DNA of 64,000 bases from Gigaspora margarita (GCA_009809945.1 WTPW01000693.1:61396-125395), one strand, 5' to 3'; numbered from the stretch's first letter, positions 21,040-33,479 are shown. The notes: a model not told the origin generated them from the sequence alone. Numbers and translations: made by a program.

Positions 21040-21931
21040 TTTATGTTACGTACAACAAGTAATAACAAAGGGATGATTATACGTGTTACCAGGAATGTGT
21101 TCTTGCGTGCATAACAGAAAGGGTGTCCAGATTTATGCAGTAAATGAAGAAATGACGCGGGTTATGTTGCAAGATGCATGTAAGTAGGCCTACCGAATAA
21201 TTGACTGTGGGGACGATTAATGCAATTTTTCGAACTCGATTGATGGCACAACCACAATTTGTCAATTAATTAAATATCATATATTCGCCGTCAAGATTAT
21301 TAATTTACAGTGATTTTTGATTTTCCGGTGTACACCGGGTACTGTATACAGCGCTCTACGAATAATTACAATTACTCCATAAAGTACCCCAGGTATATAC
21401 CAGGATGCTCGTGCTAACCACATATAGTGCCACTTGGGTACTGTGTATGGTTGTGGGCACCATGTACGGGGGTACTGCGTTCTGTAGGGGTATTATATAG
21501 GTGATGATTTCTTGGACTTGTTTGCCATTTAAGTTATAAAAAAATTTTTGAATATACTAAACTAAGTAAAATATCCGGATATATACATACTTTTCCTGAA
21601 AAAGAAAGATATAAGTCAACACTTTCTAAATGCAAGTCAATGGGCCAGCAAGTAAAAAAAAATGCTTTAGAAAAAAATCTTTTAATTAAATAAATCAATT
21701 TAATTGGTTAATAAAATATCTTGCAATTAGAGAAATCAATGTTATATATGCTGGCTAAAAAAACTTGCACTTACAGAATAAGGAACTTGCTATTTTATAA
21801 GTCTCAACTGAGCCAAGTCTATTTTATTGCACTTAAAGAGAACTTGCATTTCGAGGACGTGCACTTAGACTGTAATATAGTACCCAGGCATAAATAAATT
21901 AATATCACGTGAGCGATATAATATTCAGGTA
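21040..21931. other. Upstream intergenic region of the kinase gene
   Basis: No gene. It includes short GGTACTGT-type and CCAGGTATATA motifs (21330-21510). ACTCCATAAAGTACC near 21376 has an inverted partner GGCACTTTATGGAGT near 22152, hinting at an old TIR element of about 0.8 kb. That element is not proven. Confidence 0.4.
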
Positions 21932-22028
21932 CAGTGTTGTTACTGGAAGAAAATTAATAGTGTCACTGGAACTTTAAGTTCCAGTGACCTATTAATTTTC
22001 TTCCAGTGGCCTTCCAGTGACAACACTG
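21932..22028. repeat. Near-perfect hairpin plus following 50-bp tandem duplication
   Basis: Arms beginning CAGTGTTGTTACTGGAAG and ending CTTCCAGTGACAACACTG fold around the centre AACTTTAAGTT. Directly after it (about 22033-22125) a segment containing TTAATCTTTAGGGCCATTAG is tandemly repeated. No coding. Confidence 0.75.
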
Positions 22029-22129
22029 CCAAGGTATATATTAATCTTTAGGGCCATTAGACTAATATAATATCCAGGTATATATTAATCTTTAGGGCCA
22101 TTAGATTAATATAATACCAGGGTACTGAT

Positions 22130-23130
22130 ATATGGGGTTTCTTTTCAATGTGGCACTTTATGGAGTGCTATACAGTATTTGTGCTTCGATTAATTTATAA
22201 TTTTAATAATTGTACGACATATGACAAAATTAATTGCAATTATATTGTACATGATCATGTGGCGGCTGATGATGCCTGACGAAATTATTTTTAAATGATG
22301 AATGATGTATAATGGTTTCATCATTATGAAACCTTAGAAACCCTTAACGATTGATGAAAACTATGACGAAACCCTTGAAAACCCCTCTAACGATTGAAGC
22401 CTTGACAAATCGATTTTGGAAGTAAGATATAATCAATTTATTTCCAACAAGCTCTTATACAATAAACTCTGGATACAATAAACCTTAAATTTTTCAAAAG
22501 AATATTATTTCATGATAAGTACCATATGAATATTACTAGTTTTCATAACCGATATGTATTAGATGAAATTATTGATGAATAAATCTATTGATAATTAATG
22601 AAATTATCAACAAAACTCTATATAGAAAAAGATACCAAAGTCGATTTAGACATTAGTTTCAAGTAATTTCATTCTCTTTTCTTTTTTTCTTCTTTCAACG
22701 TGTTCGAAATCTGGCTGAACGGGATTGTCAAACTTTTGCCTTTTGAGTAGCATGCACTTATTTACGCACAAATTTGACTATGCTCCGAACACATGTAAAA
22801 AAAACCGAAAATACTTGAAAACCAATTATTCCAATTATTAAATCACCTTGGTGCATAATTAAAAATGATGGGAACGAAATTTTATACAGCAGCAATCATA
22901 AATAATGTAGAAAAAATTTTTTTCTTAGAATGTATCTTACGCAATTCCGGGCATATCTATTTGTTTTTTTTTATTTTATTCGTTAATAGTAATATTTTCA
23001 TCAATAAAAAATTTTAAAAAAATTAATGAAAAATTTTTTGCGGCACGAGCTTTATTTCAATTCATGTGTTGCATTACTTTTGTTTGATTTTCAGCATAAA
23101 ACAAAAAAAAAAAATTTTTTTCCTATTTAA
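22130..23130. other. AT-rich interval without a recognised gene
   Basis: Short direct repeats around ACGATTGATGAAAAC (22340-22400). Otherwise unremarkable. Confidence 0.5.
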
Positions 23131-23149
23131 TAATTTTCAACCTTCATCA

Positions 23150-24040
23150 TCTGGTGTAGCCGCTCCGGGCTCTAATAACATCATAAATTCGTTTTGGCAT
23201 TGAATGGAACAGACCTGTGCAGGTTTCGGCATTGATTGTTTGCCAGACCATCTGAATCTTTTCCTAGAGGTCTTGTTTGCTCGAAATTTGGCCAGGGAGG
23301 TTTTGAGACAATGATCAATTTCACACCACAGCGTTCGATGGGATTAAGGCCAGGGGATTGAGGGCCAATCAAAGGACTGAATCTTGTTTCTTTTAAGCCA
23401 ACATTCCGTCAAGGTCACCATATGGCAAATTGCACCATCTTTCTGGAATATGATATTCTTAACATCAAAACTGTGATCCTGATAGTCCACATCAATTTTG
23501 CAAAGTATTTGCTGGTATAGCTCACTATCCACCATGCCATCAACCTTGAAATAGCTATTGACATCACAAAATAACTGACTCACCTTCAAAACTTACTGTA
23601 GGTTTAACAATTCTCTATGACATTTCTAATAATATTGCTTGTTACCTTACCCAAAAATTTAAAATTGTGGCTTATCTAACCAATTACCTTTGACCAGTCT
23701 TCAACAGTCCAATTTTGATATTTTTTTGCAAATTCATGCTATACTTTTTGATGACTATTACTTAGGTAGGGATTCTTTCTTTAACCCCTGACATCAAACT
23801 ATGGCTACAAAGTATGTAGTGAATAGTCACCTCTGAAATTTCAATAGAAAACCAGACATTAAAGAAACAGGGGGGATTTTCATTTATTTTGAATATGCTC
23901 TTACTTCAACAGTGGTAAAGCAACAATGAGAGATAATGAGATTCACTATTCTTCTTTGGGTTGTTTGTCCAGTAAAATTGGGTGATCAACCCTTTCTAAA
24001 TCTTCAATTGAGCAGTTTGCTAACTACCTGTTTTGTATAT
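23150..24040 (-). pseudogene. Tc1/mariner transposase relic
   Basis: Translated fragments on the minus strand line up with a Tc1-type transposase in the right order. From high to low coordinates these are a DNA-binding part (IEDLERVDHPILLDKQP, then ISEVTIHYILCSHSL), then EFAKKYQNWTVEDWSKVIG leading to the first catalytic Asp region, then IIFQKDGAICHM around the second Asp, then QSPGLNPIE around the last acidic residue, and SMPKRIYDVIRARSGYTR at the C-terminus. The pieces lie in all three frames with stops, so it is dead. There are at least four frame changes, one of them between the WPSIPWP and SPGLNPIE parts near 23345-23370. Terminal repeats were not identified. It may have supplied transposase to TA-flanked elements in the past. 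Confidence 0.85.
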
Positions 24041-24076
24041 GTGAGACCATGAAATAACTAATACTGCAGGCCTAAC

Positions 24077-24265
24077 AAGACCCTGGGCTATTGATAAATA
24101 GGGTAGAAAAAACCAAAAAGGAAATTTTGGTAGAAAATCACCAACTTTTGCATTTTTTAATAGTAAATTTTGCAAATTTTGGTTAAAAATAAGCAGTCTT
24201 GAGCCAAATTTTGTATAAAAATAAGCAAACTAGTTACTGACCTATCTATATATAGCTCGGGTTCT
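24077..24265. mobile_element. hAT-like MITE, AGGACCC-end family (189 bp)
   Basis: Perfect 8-bp duplication GGCCTAAC at 24069-24076 and 24266-24273. Ends AAGACCCTGGGCTAT and (reversed) AGAACCCGAGCTATA. It is one of six copies in the window and has no coding capacity. Confidence 0.85.
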
Positions 24266-24444
24266 GGCCTAACCTATTGCTTGTGTGGTGTACCCTTTTT
24301 AAAGCAAAAGCAATATTGGGCACATTGAGCAGGTGTTATGCATTTTTTTCAATAAGTTCTAATATTGTACAAGATGCAAAATAATCAAAAAAATTTACAA
24401 TATTATGTTTATTTACATAGTACAAATAATGCAATCTGATTATT

Positions 24445-24996
24445 TTTATTTATTATTTTTTTTTAACTATCATAACGTCTCACCAGATTATTTTCACTCA
24501 TTAATCCAGATAGCTGGTATATCCAATCTGCCACTATCGAGTTCCATCATCAAACTCCTACCCCCAACTTGATTGTCCATATTACCAAGTTATCCTTCAT
24601 GGGCAGATTCTGAAGAGTCCCGAGTGCTGACTTTTCTCGGGTGCCTCGTGGGTCCCTAAGAATGACGTACTGCACTAGCGCCAGAGAGCTGGAAGACAAC
24701 GAAGGTACGTAACCCCATTATTAGCGCTACAAGTTCATGTGACAAGATCTTCATACTACATCTTGTGACTTCGGTTATTTCAAATCGAGATTCTAGCACA
24801 GCCCGCATCAAAGCCACAACGCATAAGGGCTTCTCATCATTATAGGTCCATCTGGAGATGTCCTGGGTCCCTGTATCCCATGGTGTTTCAGTTCTCTAGA
24901 TGGCTTATCTTATTTTGCTGTTGCTAGGATTTGAACCGGTGACCTTTCGATTTACATCCTCAGAGCGTTAACCACTACGCTATCGACCCAGAGGAC
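24445..24996 (-). mobile_element. tRNA-derived SINE, complete, 552 bp
   Basis: A perfect 17-bp target duplication AATGCAATCTGATTATT flanks it (24428-24444 and 24997-25013). On the minus strand the 5' head has an A box (TAGCGTAGTGGTTAACGC) and a B box (GGTTCAAATCC), the internal RNA polymerase III promoter. The acceptor stem does not pair, so it is not a working tRNA gene. A long GC-richer body follows, then an A-rich tail. A relative lies at 58793-59305. Confidence 0.92.
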
Positions 24997-25265
24997 AATG
25001 CAATCTGATTATTGTTAATACAATTAAAAATAATACAACACATGTTTTGTGATACATCTAATTATTTTCATATTAGCAATAATAATACCTACTAAATTTT
25101 AAAATTAAAAAAAGGTACCATTTGCAAATAAAATAAACAATAATCAAATACTGTATAGAATAATATCACATCTAACTAAAAATGGTTTGTTGCATTATTT
25201 ATAATTGCCACTGTATATATTAAACAACAATCTATTGTTATAGTCCCTAATATTAATGCTCTAAC

Positions 25266-25560
25266 AGGGCCATGAACAACTAGTACAGAGGTCATACATT
25301 ACACATTTCAAAAAAACCCTGAAATTTAAGAAGCAAAAAACAGTTTTTGTTAAGTATCTTGGCATCTATTGGTTCAATTTGAATGAACTTTTTTTTAAAA
25401 TACAGCTCACTGAGAGGCACATCTAATAAAAAAGGTTCATTTAATTCTAATAACTGGAACAAATATTATTTTAAAAAATATAGATTTGTTATTTTTAGCA
25501 AATTAGATCAAAATTGGCCAAAACCCAGTTATGACCTATATGAGAGATATCAGGGGTCTT
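25266..25560. mobile_element. hAT-like MITE, AGGACCC-end family (295 bp)
   Basis: Perfect 8-bp duplication GCTCTAAC at 25258-25265 and 25561-25568. Its interior (GTACAGAGGTCATA, CAAAATTGGCCAAAA, TATGAGAGATATCAGGGG) matches 57685-57960 in the same orientation, so these two are the same subfamily. Confidence 0.87.
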
Positions 25561-25568
25561 GCTCTAAC

Positions 25569-27598
25569 TTTAAACTTCTATTTTTATGTACTTGATTTAT
25601 TTATTTTCTTTTGTTTTGTTATTACAGAAATAAATAAATCACAATAAAGTAAAACCAATTATTTAGATAAATTATATTATATTTTTTTCAAATGGGTAAA
25701 GTAAAATACTATAGAATATATGCATAGTAAATTTTAATAAAATTTTTTCTTAATCAAAATTATCAGCTTATCTTGTTCATCTTTAATGTTAGTTGTAAAG
25801 AGATCTTGTTCTAATGTTTATTATTATTACTATTGTTATTGTTAGATTTATATATATTGACTTATCAATATTGACTTATCTATATTTAGAAGTTGCTTAA
25901 AGCCAGGTATATCATAGAATTGCCCAATAATCAATAATTATTATTAGATAATTACAGGATATACTTAAATATAGTTTTTTTTTAAAACTTCAAACAAATG
26001 TTTTTAATACTTATTTAACAAATTTAGTAAAGAGTTTTTATTTTAATTATATAGTTTTGTAGAATTAACATAAAAAATATTCATTAAATTATATTTAGTA
26101 GTTAGCAAAAAACTATCATTAAAAGTTTTAAAAAGCTTAAATATCTAAAAAAAAAAAAAATACAAAAATTGAGTAAATTTCTTTCTTAAAATTTAAATGT
26201 AATTTCTTGATAGCCAGTTATCCAAATTTGATAATTTTTATTTTAATTCTATAATTTATAAAATTAAAATAAAAATTTAACTGATAAGGGGAGTGACAAA
26301 AATCAGGTGATTTTTTAGTGGGGAGGGGGGTAAAAAATATTGAAATTATATATAGGAACCTGACCAAATCTATATTATGGAGGGGAGGAGGGGGGTAGGC
26401 CTCTAATAAAAAATAATTAGGTGATTAATGACACTGCCCTAATCTATTTCTGAATAAGTGAGCCATACATAGCAAATTGCAGTGCACAGATCTATATGAT
26501 TTACTATATTGAACAGGATCACACTCTAGTGATCTAATACTTATTTGAAAGCACACTAGCACATAATGCCAGATACTGAACTTTATTAGCTTAATTCTGT
26601 GCAACATATAGCATACATCAGTGCATTTGATATATAATTAATTTAGCTATTTGTGGACAGCTGGTGGTTTCTCACCCACATACACAGGCCAGGAATTTGA
26701 GGTAAGCTATTGCTGCTTAAGATTGATGCTTAAGATTAGCCAGTGGTTTCTCACCTGCATAATGCAGGCTAGCTATGGACATGTATAATTGCAAAATGGC
26801 AGGATTCAGTAGGACAGTGAGGGCCAGATGCAATTTGGTTCTTTTCAAGAGCTGCCACTGTTCACCTTAATGCCCATGCATTTTTATATCTATGAAGTTG
26901 TTATATTAGTTTTCATGTGAAACATCCCAATTAGGTAATTGATTAAATTACTTATCTTCTCCTGCACCTTCTTCAATTTGGATAATAATTGAACTGAGTT
27001 TACCCTGGCATCCTGGTTTCACTGTGATTGTTACCATGCTGAGGCCTCTCTGCTTAGCTCCCTTTTCGATCTGTTGATCTTGCTGTCAACTTAAAAAAAT
27101 TGCTAAGCCACAAATGCCACTTCACAACAAAGTAAAGTCATTTTTCTATTAAGTAAATATATCTTCAATTTTTAAATAAACCTGTAGAACATCATTCTGA
27201 TTCTAATATAGTAATATCATTAAAATCTGTTGAGTAATACAGAGATATTGTCATAAAATGATTTGCCAACTAATGTAAACAAACTATTGTTTACATGAAA
27301 TGGCATTTTTAACTATAGTAAATCTCATAGTTATGTGCCTCACAATTTACTATATATGGTTATATATGGTTCTCACATTCAGCTGAATTTGGATAGCTAG
27401 TTGTCAAGAAATATTCATTAAAATTTCAAAAAATTTTGTCACAGCACTTTTTTTATAAGCACCTAAATTTAAATAAAAGATTACTTGGCTTGATCAAATT
27501 TGATCAAACTTTTTTATTTAATTCTACAAGCATATAGAAATAAAATAAAAATTTTAATAAATTTGATCAGGTAAGTGCTAAGTAAACTTTACTCAAAG
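25569..27598. other. AT-rich interval with repeat fragments
   Basis: At 26280-26400 a G-rich patch (GTGGGGAGGGGGGTAAAAA, then GGAGGGGAGGAGGGG) resembles sequence around 46740-46845 and is a repeat family. At 26650-26770 the motif GGTGGTTTCTCACC is duplicated as GTGGTTTCTCACCTGC. At 27420-27590 there is one diverged copy of the hairpin unit that forms the array at 60775-61880. No gene found. Confidence 0.55.
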
Positions 27599-28143
27599 TA
27601 TAAGACCTTTACATTAATAAATGTGACTTGTTTTATTAATACCAATCCGCTTTGCGGCAATATTGAATTTGTTGAAAAAAAACATAAGCAACATTAAAGA
27701 CTTCCACTAACTCTAAATATACTTTTATTTGCACTTATTTTAATATTGTGGTACCTTTTTATAACTAATTTATTGACTTGTTTAAGGCTTGTATCAAGTG
27801 CAAAATAAGCTTATCATTAGCATCAATGGAGAATGGCTATAGTGCAAGTTTGAAAGATATATCTTGTTTAATAAGGTTTGAATTAATAAAATAATATTCA
27901 TTTTTAATTACAGCTTGAGTTTTAGATGGATAACAATATAAAAATTTCCTGTTTTCACTGGATAAGTAGTCCAATCTGGTTTATGTGAATTGATTTGAAG
28001 TTATTTTCATTGCAAAGAGTATATGCTTTTCAAATTTCTTAAAGTGTGGATAATGTAATAGAAGAAAAAATGGCTGAAGAAGCAACATTGAAAAATTTAT
28101 TGACTAAAACCTTAGGATTATCTACTGTAGTCATAAGATCACA
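27599..28143 (-). pseudogene. Decayed fragment of a vWA/alpha-kinase gene (paralogue of 15390-20785)
   Basis: About 545 bp align in the same orientation with roughly 19450-19996 of the intact gene, covering the end of the vWA region and the N-lobe of the alpha-kinase. Shared stretches include AAATTTATTGACTA, GAGTATATGCTTTTC and GATAAGTAGTCCAATC. Many substitutions and small indels break the frame. The Sel1 and TKL parts are absent. With no introns in the matching part, I cannot tell segmental duplication from retrocopy. Confidence 0.85.
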
Positions 28144-28899
28144 CTTTCCAAGGAGGTGATTATATTGAGGTTAGACAGTATATATATTTTTTATTTTAAA
28201 TAAAAATGATTAAAATTATATTTTTGATAAAATTTACTAGTTTTACTTTTTTTTAAAATGCTAAGTTGAAACTTTATTTAAACAAAAATAATAAATTTAC
28301 ATTTAAAAATTTCAGAACTATATTTGATTACAGTAAGCAGGCACCCAATGTGAAATTATACTTTCTATTTTTTATAAATACTAGAATTAATTATTTCAGA
28401 TTAATTGATTAGCTAGAATAGGTTGGAGGAAATTTTAAGCATATGCCTTGGCATTAGTGTATACAATTTGTTAGAGAGTAGTTTTGTAGAAACTATTTTT
28501 TTATAAAAAGAAAGTAATCTGTATGAGATATAATTAATGAGGATGTGGTTGTTGTATTGAATATATTTGAAAGAAAATATTTCTTTTATTCATCTTTGAG
28601 GTGATATTGTAAACATGTTCTTATTGCTATTGAAATATATTCATAAAGACCAAATAATATTTTGGAATTAATCCAAAGATTATTGGACAATGTAATAAGA
28701 AATAATTTAGTTTGTTTAGTAGTTATACTGTTTTTAGTAAAAGTTATACAAACTTGATAATCTAATCTTTAAAGCTGCAATTTAATTGGCATTCCCTAAA
28801 TGCAATGCCTCTCTAAATGCATAATGTAGACTTGTCTGTATACATTACATTTATAGAGGTTTGACTATAGTATAGAAGAAAGTTAAATTGTGAATTAGA
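28144..28899. other. AT-rich interval with a pogo-like MITE end
   Basis: At 28786-28875 a segment containing CTCTCTAAATGCATAATGTA and ATTTATAGAGGTTTGACTA is the right end of the pogo-like MITE family seen whole at 55642-55981. The rest shows no gene. Confidence 0.55.
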
Positions 28900-30250
28900 T
28901 ATATTAATATAAGTAAAAAAGAATACTAAGAATTGTAACTAGTGATACAGTAGTGATTTTGAAAAGGATAAGTGTATTAGTAATTATACTAGTTATATAT
29001 TGTTAAATATTATTGTTATTGTTTGAAAAAAAAGTAGATATTGAGTATCTGTATTATCTAAGCAGCAAGAACATTTTGATATTAAATATAGATAAGGATA
29101 GCAAATATAAAGCTTTTCTATAGTTGGAAGATTATTAATTAGTATTTTGATTCTAAAAGAATATTTAGAATAATTGTGTTCAAGTGTATTTAGGATATCA
29201 AAACATAGTGCTCAATTGATTTTAGCTATATTTTTAAATATTTTAAAAGTAGACCAGGAATAGTTCTTTGTATAGTATATATATTTTTGATAAAAGTTTG
29301 TATTTTGAAAGAATAAGATGATTGTTTCATAAAAAATATATTGGTAGATTTAGAATATTGGTTGTTAGTTTTATTTTTTGTAAGTAAGTTTGCTTGGTTA
29401 TAGAAGAATTAAGATATGATTTAATTTTGTATAAAGTAAATAAAATGTTTGAATGGATTTAATTTGATTAATAATAGATATAATATCCTAATTTTTGTTT
29501 TGTATAGGTTTAGAAAAGTGTATTTATTTTAGGTTTTTGATTGTAGTATTGTTATTTAAATAGATATTTATATAAGTATTATTGGAAGTTGCAAGAAGAA
29601 AAGAAATAATTGCTTTAATTTTAGTTTGTGTTGTATTAGGATATGGGTAGTAGCTACATTAAATTTAATAAAAGTATTGTTTTACAAATCTAGCCAATAC
29701 CAGATTTGATGTTTGATAATTGTGGGTATTGTATTAAAGCATCAGTATAAAAGTAAAGTTCTTGTGAATTAATATCTTGAATAAGTAGTAGAAGATTAAT
29801 AAATTGATGTTAATAGGAAGTTTTATTGGTTAAATAGTATATAAGTTGTATTTTTTTTGTTTAAAAATATAAATTTGTAATAGAGATTAAAAAGAAGTTG
29901 TAGTATTATTAAAAGTTGAATACATAGATTAAACCAAAAATTTCTTTGTAATCTATTTGAATATATGTTGGATTGCTAAATTTGCTAATTTGATTATAGG
30001 GAAGATTAAATGAAGAAAGATATTTGAGAGTAGAAAAATACAAATCTTAGATAGCAGTTTTAAAAGCCTAAATCTGAAGGATTTATACTATATATTGTAG
30101 TTTTTTGAAAAAGAAGTTTGATGCAAGAAAAGATTAGAAGTTAGTAGAGAAAAAAGAAAATATATTGTATTACTAAAGGAGTTAATTAGAATAAGCAAAG
30201 ATGAGACCAAGTAGTTATAATTGTATTATTATATATAGAATTGAGAATAT
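28900..30250 (-). pseudogene. LINE relic, RNase H-containing 3' part
   Basis: Minus-strand translation is Asn/Lys/Ile-rich and riddled with stops. It retains a Tyr-Thr-Asp box with SNIKSGIGWICKTIL, a SNNTYININLNNNTT stretch, a Lys-x-Ser..Asn..Gln-Ala-Asp-like patch and NILNLPIYF. This matches the layout of RNase H domains at the C-terminus of fungal LINEs. It may belong to the same element as the RT relic at 33480-34200, separated by later insertions. Very old. Confidence 0.5.
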
Positions 30251-30281
30251 ATTATTCCATAGAAGAATTTATAGTTAGACC

Positions 30282-30922
30282 AGGACCCCAAACAATCTAT
30301 GTAATGTCATATTTGAAAAATCGCTAACAGAGGGCCATTTTTTTAAAAAGGTTATATTTGAAAAGTAGGTATTGGGTAAAAAGGTTATATTTGAAAATGG
30401 GTAATAGGCAAAATGAGTATATTTGAAAGAATGGTAACAGGGCAATTTTTTTAAATGTTATATTTGATAAGTATTAATGAAAATGGAGAGCATCAGTTCT
30501 GATTGTTTTTTTTTTTTTTNNNNNNNNNNNNNNNNNNNNNNNNNNNNNNNNNNNNNNNNNNNNNNNNNNNNNNNNNNNNNNNNNNNNNNNNNNNNNNNNN
30601 NNNNNNNNNNNNNNNNNNNNNNNNNNNNNNNNNNNNNNNNNNNNNNNNNNNNNNNNNNNNNNNNNNNNNNNNNNNNNNNNNNNNNNNNNNNNNNNNNNNN
30701 NNNNNNNNNNNNNNNNNNNNNNNNNNNNNNNNNNNNTTTTTTAGAGAGTGTTGGTTTGAAAAATTTTTTTTGAAAGCTTACATTTCGAAAATTGGTAAAC
30801 GATACCAAAGTTGGTACCTGATGTTTGAAATGTAGCTAATATATACCAAAGTAGAACCACTAACAGAAAAAATTTTTACTATGATCCTCAAATATAACTT
30901 CTCATAGATTATCTGGGGTCCT
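30282..30922. mobile_element. hAT-like MITE, AGGACCC-end family, with assembly gap
   Basis: Perfect 8-bp duplication GTTAGACC at 30274-30281 and 30923-30930. Ends AGGACCCCAAACAATC and (reversed) AGGACCCCAGATAATC. Inside is a run of diverged GTTATATTTGAAAA units of about 35 bp (30305-30480), then the gap. Confidence 0.87.
30520..30736. other. Assembly gap (217 N)
   Basis: Unknown bases, flanked by a T run on the left and TTTTTT on the right. The low-complexity, repeated interior of the surrounding MITE is the probable cause. Confidence 0.98.
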
Positions 30923-30936
30923 GTTAGACCCCATAA

Positions 30937-31657
30937 ATACACATTATCAGAACCAGCCCTAAAGCATGCATTTAATGAGAGTTGTAAATATAGAACAGCC
31001 AATCAAATTATGATCATATGAACCTTATTAACCAATAATTGTTTATGATATATTTTATTAATAAAATTATTATTATTGTTATACTTTTGTGCAATAATTA
31101 CACAATGCTATATTAGATTGTTAGCTAATTTTACTCATGTACTTGTAAATAACTCTTTAATAAAAAGTTATTTAACCAATTATTTAAATTTATTGTTGAT
31201 CTATGCCATACAGATTTCTTTACTTTTATGTTAATAAGCTTAACAAAATTTTAGTACTGTAGAAGCATAAAATAACGTGCAGGGGCATTATTTTAAATTT
31301 TGGTCTGAATTAAGTTTAATTTAGGGAAAATTTGAAATTGTATTTGCACACTAAACCAAAAAATCCAAAAATTTTATTGGTTAATAGTCATATGCATGCA
31401 TTTATAGAGGGAGCCTACTATAGTTGGGCTAAAAATATTTTGTGCAATTGCAAAATAAAAAACATGCATTTATCTATAAGTCCTATTGTAGGTACAGTTT
31501 TAGTCATGCATTTAGAGAGGTATTGCATTTAGAGAGATTGCATTTATAGAAGTCTAACTGTATTTATTGTTTGTAGTTGTAACTTGTTAAATAAATAGTA
31601 AACAGTTATTTTTTAAACTATTAATTATAGAAGTTTGTAGATTTAAAAAAAGTATAT
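30937..31657. other. AT-rich interval with two MITE ends
   Basis: At about 31253-31300, TACTGTAGAAGCATAAAATA matches the left end of the GC-rich TIR element at 42007. At 31495-31562 the sequence ends in TTATAGAAGTCTAACTGTA, the right end of the pogo-like family. The two ends do not match each other, so this is a mosaic of fragments. No gene. Confidence 0.5.
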
Positions 31658-32317
31658 TATCCCTTAATCTGTAGGCTGTTCCAGGCAAATTTGCCTAGAA
31701 AAATACTATAAATATACTTATAATCTACTTTTTTTAAAAATTAAAATATTAAAATAAAATTTTAATTAATAATATTTGAAAATAAGGATTATATTTTAGT
31801 AAAATTTAATTTTATTTTATAAGAAAAAAAGTATAGGTTGTTTATAAGCTAAAAATATACAATTTTTAAAAAAAATTTTAACCAAAAAAAAATATCACTA
31901 ATTCTTGGCGAACTCTATAAATATTAGCTCTAGCCCTCTGTTTTTATTACATATTGTAGTTTATAAAAGGGATTACAACTTTTATTATTGCAACTTTTGT
32001 GATTTACTTGTAAAAATTAAGACTTGTATTAGAAGTGAAAATTTTTTTATAGACGGGAACATATAAAATTTAAGAAAAGTTAAAGAAAAATTCTATAGTA
32101 AAAATTTTTGAATAAAAACTTTAAAGCTTTATTGTATGAAAGTTTTCTAATAATTTTACAAAATTTTTCTAAGAAAGTTTATAAAATATATTTTAAAAAA
32201 AGTATTTTATAAAGAAAGTATACCCCATATTCTTAATAAATTTTTGTTTTATTTAAAAAATTATAAATACTTTTTAATTTTTCAGGCAAATTTGCCTGGA
32301 ATATGATTTAAGGGATA
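31658..32317. mobile_element. Non-autonomous TIR element, 660 bp
   Basis: Ends TATCCCTTAATCTGTAGG and (reversed) TATCCCTTAAATCATATT continue into a shared palindrome CAGGCAAATTTGCCT on both sides, giving TIRs of about 42 bp. No clear target duplication. The interior is AT-rich and non-coding. Confidence 0.72.
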
Positions 32318-32418
32318 GATTAGATATATATTAGAAAAAAAAACTATTTATAACAAGACAACTCTCCCCGATGATTACTTGTACCAGATTTTTATACAAA
32401 TGAAATATCCAAATACTA

Positions 32419-32721
32419 GTGTTAGATGAAGAAGCACTGCAAAAAATGGTCTTTATAAAGGTTAACTATTCTACTAGGGACTCTTTTATATATTCGGCAT
32501 GCAAGCCAAAAGCAACTGCAGAAGAACGAGTAAATTTAAAATGCAGGCGGCGCTTAAGTAAACACAGAATTTTGGTGAAGAATTTTCTTCATCGACAAAG
32601 TTTTTTGCAGTGGCTTAATGGAGAACAGTATTTTGATTTTCAAATACACTCCTTGAAAAATCTAAAGGACTTGAACCAAACACCTACTATCAAATTCTCA
32701 CTTTACTATAGTTTTTTTTAG
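32419..32721 (+). CDS. Unrecognised 100-codon frame, doubtful
   Basis: The frame reads MLDEEALQKMVFIKVNYSTR at the start and includes ATAEERVNLKCRRRLSKHRI, somewhat more protein-like than its surroundings. I recognise no domain, and it has no membrane segment. Coding-like patches continue after its stop in another frame up to about 32880 (HRKSGKSSLPPPKDLHCL). It may be a fragment of a decayed gene or element with an intron or frame change near 32720. Low confidence. Confidence 0.2.
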   Translation: MLDEEALQKMVFIKVNYSTRDSFIYSACKPKATAEERVNLKCRRRLSKHRILVKNFLHRQSFLQWLNGEQYFDFQIHSLKNLKDLNQTPTIKFSLYYSFF

Positions 32722-32884
32722 GGAATATTTTTCGCATAGAAAAAGTGGGAAATCTAGCTTACCCCCTCCAAAAGATCTGCATTGTTTACCAATTCCTAAT
32801 TGGGAACAGAAGTCATGAGGAATCGCGTTGTTCATGTGTAGAACAAGGATTGGTATTGACCATTTGGAGAAGTTTCTAGAAAAT

Positions 32885-33439
32885 TCCTGCAGGGTTAACT
32901 CTACCCTAAAGATATATTAGTATATATATAATATGGACTAAATTTAGAGTAGAGCTAAATTGAAGAGTATTATATAATTTTTACATAGTTTTATATTTCT
33001 TGTCAATATTTGTTCCCTTTCTTTGTTTTCTTTATCTCTTCTTTTTTATATTTTGTTCTTGTTTTTAGTATTCGTTTAGATTTAGTAGTATTATCCTTTT
33101 TTTTATATCTTTTATTTCTATAAATTCCTGTTGTTCTTGAGGGTATATATCTATTAGTTCTTTATTCTAGAGGCTAGATAAAGAAGATTAAGGAAAGGGT
33201 CAATCTTGACAAAGCTAGCAAGACTATTAGTGATAATTTGGGTTTTTCTACACGTTAGAAAATGAAAAATTGGAGAAAAATCTTGACTGCGGCAGATCGC
33301 ATTTAGGTACTTCAGTAACCGGATGAGTCTTTATTGTATTAAGGAGGGTTTAGTACTGGCAATGCTTAATAGTCCAGAATGTATATTCGTTTTCTAATAA
33401 TAAAGGCAGGATTGACCGTAAAAAAAAAAAAAAAAAAAA
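32885..33439 (+). mobile_element. Poly(A)-tailed retroposon, unclassified (555 bp)
   Basis: A run of 20 A at 33420-33439 is followed by TCTAGAAAAT, which also occurs at 32875-32884. It is a 10-bp candidate target duplication. A pyrimidine-rich central part (33000-33110) and a GC-richer 3' part (GACTGCGGCAGATCGCATTT) have no long frame. No tRNA-like boxes were found. It may be the 3' end of a LINE, a SINE, or a retroposed transcript. Confidence 0.55.
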
Positions 33440-33479
33440 TCTAGAAAATGTGAATAAAGTAAAAGATTTAATAATATAA

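Noticed and set aside
24900-24996. tRNA gene on the minus strand
   Set aside because: A and B boxes are present but the acceptor stem does not pair, and the segment heads a 552-bp SINE with target duplications.
30458-30835. Frames across the gap
   Set aside because: They consist mostly of unknown bases.
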